Below the pieces are notes generated by a model. The model was not told the origin of the DNA. It saw only the letters and a program-made list of their open reading frames with translations, and did not search any database. DNA of 64,000 nt from Bacteroidia bacterium (GTDB lineage Bacteria; Bacteroidota; Bacteroidia; Chitinophagales; Chitinophagaceae): assembly GCA_030427635.1 (NCBI GenBank), contig JAUIBA010000022.1, positions 1 to 64,000 on the forward strand. Direction: 5' to 3'. This document shows, piece after piece, positions 62,535 to 64,000 of this stretch (the first letter of the stretch is position 1; each line of letters opens with the position of its first letter). The position numbers and the translations under genes are program-made.

Positions 62535-64000
62535 ATGGCAATATTAGGAAGTCTGATAGCCCGGTCATTACAACTTCGCAAGAAATTTAATCTTCCGGTT
62601 GCGACTCCACAGGTTTACCAGAAACACACACTCCGCCAGCTACTGGAAAGGGGACAATATACTTCCTTCGGAAAGCACTACGGATTCGATAAAATCCTGA
62701 GTACAGAAGTAGATTTGATGAAGGCATTCCGTGAACGGGTTCCTGTTCACACCTATTCAGAAATGTACAACCAATGGTGGCACCGCTGCCAGCAGGGCGA
62801 TGAAAATGTTACATGGCCCGGTAAGGTGAAATACTTTGCACTCAGCTCCGGCACATCAGAGTCTGCCAGCAAGCATATCCCTGTCACTCAGGATATGATA
62901 CGCTCCATAAAGCAGGTAGGGTTTAAACAACTCTACAGTATGGCAAATTTCAATATTAAGTCGGCTGCCTTTGGCAAAGGAGTACTGATGCTGGGAGGTA
63001 CCACTTCCCTGTTTGAGCGTGGCGAATATTACGAAGGGGATATGAGCGGCATCAGTGCCAAAAATATGCCCCGCTGGATATCTTCACTGCTATACAAACC
63101 CGGCCAGAAAATATCGCGCCGTCCTCACTGGGAAGACCGCATCAAAATGATAGTGGATAAGTCTGCCGAATGGGACGTCGGTACCGTTTGTGGTGTCCCT
63201 GCCTGGGTACAGATAGTGCTGGAACGTGTTATGGAAAAACACGGTGCCAAAAACATTCACGAAGTATGGCCTAACCTCTCAGTATATATTCATGGAGGTG
63301 TATCACTGGAGCCATACCGCCAGAGTTTTAAAAAGATATTTGGCAAGCCGGTACAGTTCATTGAAACCTACATGGCGTCAGAAGGCTCATTTGGCTTTCA
63401 GGCCCGTCCTAATGGCGGCATCAAGCTGGTGCTTAATGCCGGTGTATTTTTTGAATTCGTACCATTTACCAGTGAGAACTTTGACGAGGACGGCAATATA
63501 AAACCTAACCCTGCTGCATATACCATCAGTGAGGTAAAAGAAGGTACAGACTATGCCGTACTCCTCAGTACCTGCTCCGGTGCATGGCGCTACATGATAG
63601 GCGATGTTATCCGCTTCACTAATGCAAAGGAGTACGAGATATGCATTACAGGTCGCACACGCCAGTTCCTGAGCCTGTGTGGAGAGCATCTCTCTGTGGA
63701 CAATATGAATAAAGCCATAAAAACTGTGGCTAAAAAAATGAACATCCACATAAGAGAGTTCACCGTATGTGGCGAAAAGTACGAGAACCTGTTTGCGCAT
63801 CGCTGGTATATTGGTTGCGATGATGCAGTAGACCCGGCTGAGCTGCGTACCCTGCTGGATGAAACACTCAGTTCACTCAATGACGACTATCTCGTAGAGC
63901 GTACATCGGCCCTTAAAGAGGTATTTGTACATATTCTGCCCAGTGAAACCTTTATTGACTACCTGAAGTCAAAAGGAAAGCACGGAGCCATGAGCAAATT
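62535..64000 (+). CDS. GH3 auxin-responsive promoter family protein (partial, runs off the window)
   Basis: The first 488 residues of an adenylate-forming enzyme of the GH3 family, typically about 500 residues, so only the C-terminus is missing. It has the ATP-binding signature ALSSGTSESASKHIPVT (family SSGTS loop) and, downstream, YMASEGSFGFQ and the YRIGDVIRFT-like RYMIGDVIRFT. Plant GH3 enzymes conjugate amino acids to acyl acids. The bacterial members are common in Bacteroidota but their substrate is unknown. It starts at the ATG at 62535 and has no in-frame stop before the window end. Confidence 0.9.
   Translation, partial: MAILGSLIARSLQLRKKFNLPVATPQVYQKHTLRQLLERGQYTSFGKHYGFDKILSTEVDLMKAFRERVPVHTYSEMYNQWWHRCQQGDENVTWPGKVKYFALSSGTSESASKHIPVTQDMIRSIKQVGFKQLYSMANFNIKSAAFGKGVLMLGGTTSLFERGEYYEGDMSGISAKNMPRWISSLLYKPGQKISRRPHWEDRIKMIVDKSAEWDVGTVCGVPAWVQIVLERVMEKHGAKNIHEVWPNLSVYIHGGVSLEPYRQSFKKIFGKPVQFIETYMASEGSFGFQARPNGGIKLVLNAGVFFEFVPFTSENFDEDGNIKPNPAAYTISEVKEGTDYAVLLSTCSGAWRYMIGDVIRFTNAKEYEICITGRTRQFLSLCGEHLSVDNMNKAIKTVAKKMNIHIREFTVCGEKYENLFAHRWYIGCDDAVDPAELRTLLDETLSSLNDDYLVERTSALKEVFVHILPSETFIDYLKSKGKHGAMSK

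Noticed and set aside
1-64000. CRISPR array, prophage, transposase or integrase
   Set aside because: No regularly spaced repeats, transposase/integrase motifs or phage structural genes were found on either strand.

Overview
The window looks like chromosomal DNA of a Bacteroidota bacterium, most likely of the Chitinophagales/Chitinophagaceae type. This rests on three proteins ending in type IX secretion (T9SS) sorting domains, several TonB-dependent receptors with an N-terminal carboxypeptidase-regulatory-like domain, family markers such as DUF4292, DUF3098, DUF5723, HU/SPOR and PepSY-like proteins, and promoters of the Bacteroidota form TTTG-N19-TAnnTTTG. The species is inference. I see no prophage, integrase, insertion sequence, CRISPR array, rRNA or origin.

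Layout. 0-3.9 kb: rarA, a tandem pair of thioredoxin-fold proteins and a small T9SS cargo with a CX4CH motif. 3.9-7.7 kb: a tetR-ABC transporter operon with a promoter overlapping a palindrome, then DinB-like and CPBP-protease genes. 7.8-15.2 kb: a giant beta-helix T9SS protein, a TonB receptor / PepSY-like / small secreted protein set, and tRNA-Leu(CAG). 15.2-20.7 kb: a complete zeaxanthin-type carotenoid operon (crtYcd, crtZ, an SRPBCC gene, idi, crtB, crtI) led by a CarH-like MerR/B12-binding regulator. 20.9-28.8 kb: VOC protein, dut, a nucleotidyltransferase-TPR-DUF4292 operon, a zeta-toxin-like kinase with a 59-residue partner, an ArsR regulator and a MATE exporter. 28.9-37 kb: a TonB receptor-TPR-outer membrane protein set and an HU-TM-SPOR protein. 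37-42 kb: an NAD(P)-binding protein, a TTG-started glutamyl-Q-tRNA synthetase and dnaE. 42-52 kb: AsmA-like protein, aspartate kinase, HscA, a delta-60-repeat T9SS protein, a degenerate arginase-fold protein, ftsX and DUF3098. 52-56 kb: homoserine dehydrogenase and a cystathionine gamma-synthase-type enzyme behind a SAM-I riboswitch. 56-59 kb: DUF5723 and a lipoprotein. 59-61.2 kb: an AT-rich, gene-poor stretch with tiny reading frames, a 25-bp tandem duplication and a frameshifted outer-membrane-protein pseudogene. 61.2-64 kb: AraC regulator, CsbD-like protein and a GH3-family gene cut by the window edge.

The most interesting signals are regulatory. A 35-bp element ends at the start codon of both the CarH-like regulator and crtI with identical spacing. 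A SAM riboswitch has a visible 8-bp pairing between the aptamer's P1 3' strand and the terminator loop. The tetR palindrome sits on its own promoter. Further leads are the zeta-like kinase with a small gene placed downstream, an arginase-fold protein lacking metal ligands, and the small-ORF/relic region near 60 kb. No obviously new multi-gene defence or biosynthetic system was found.
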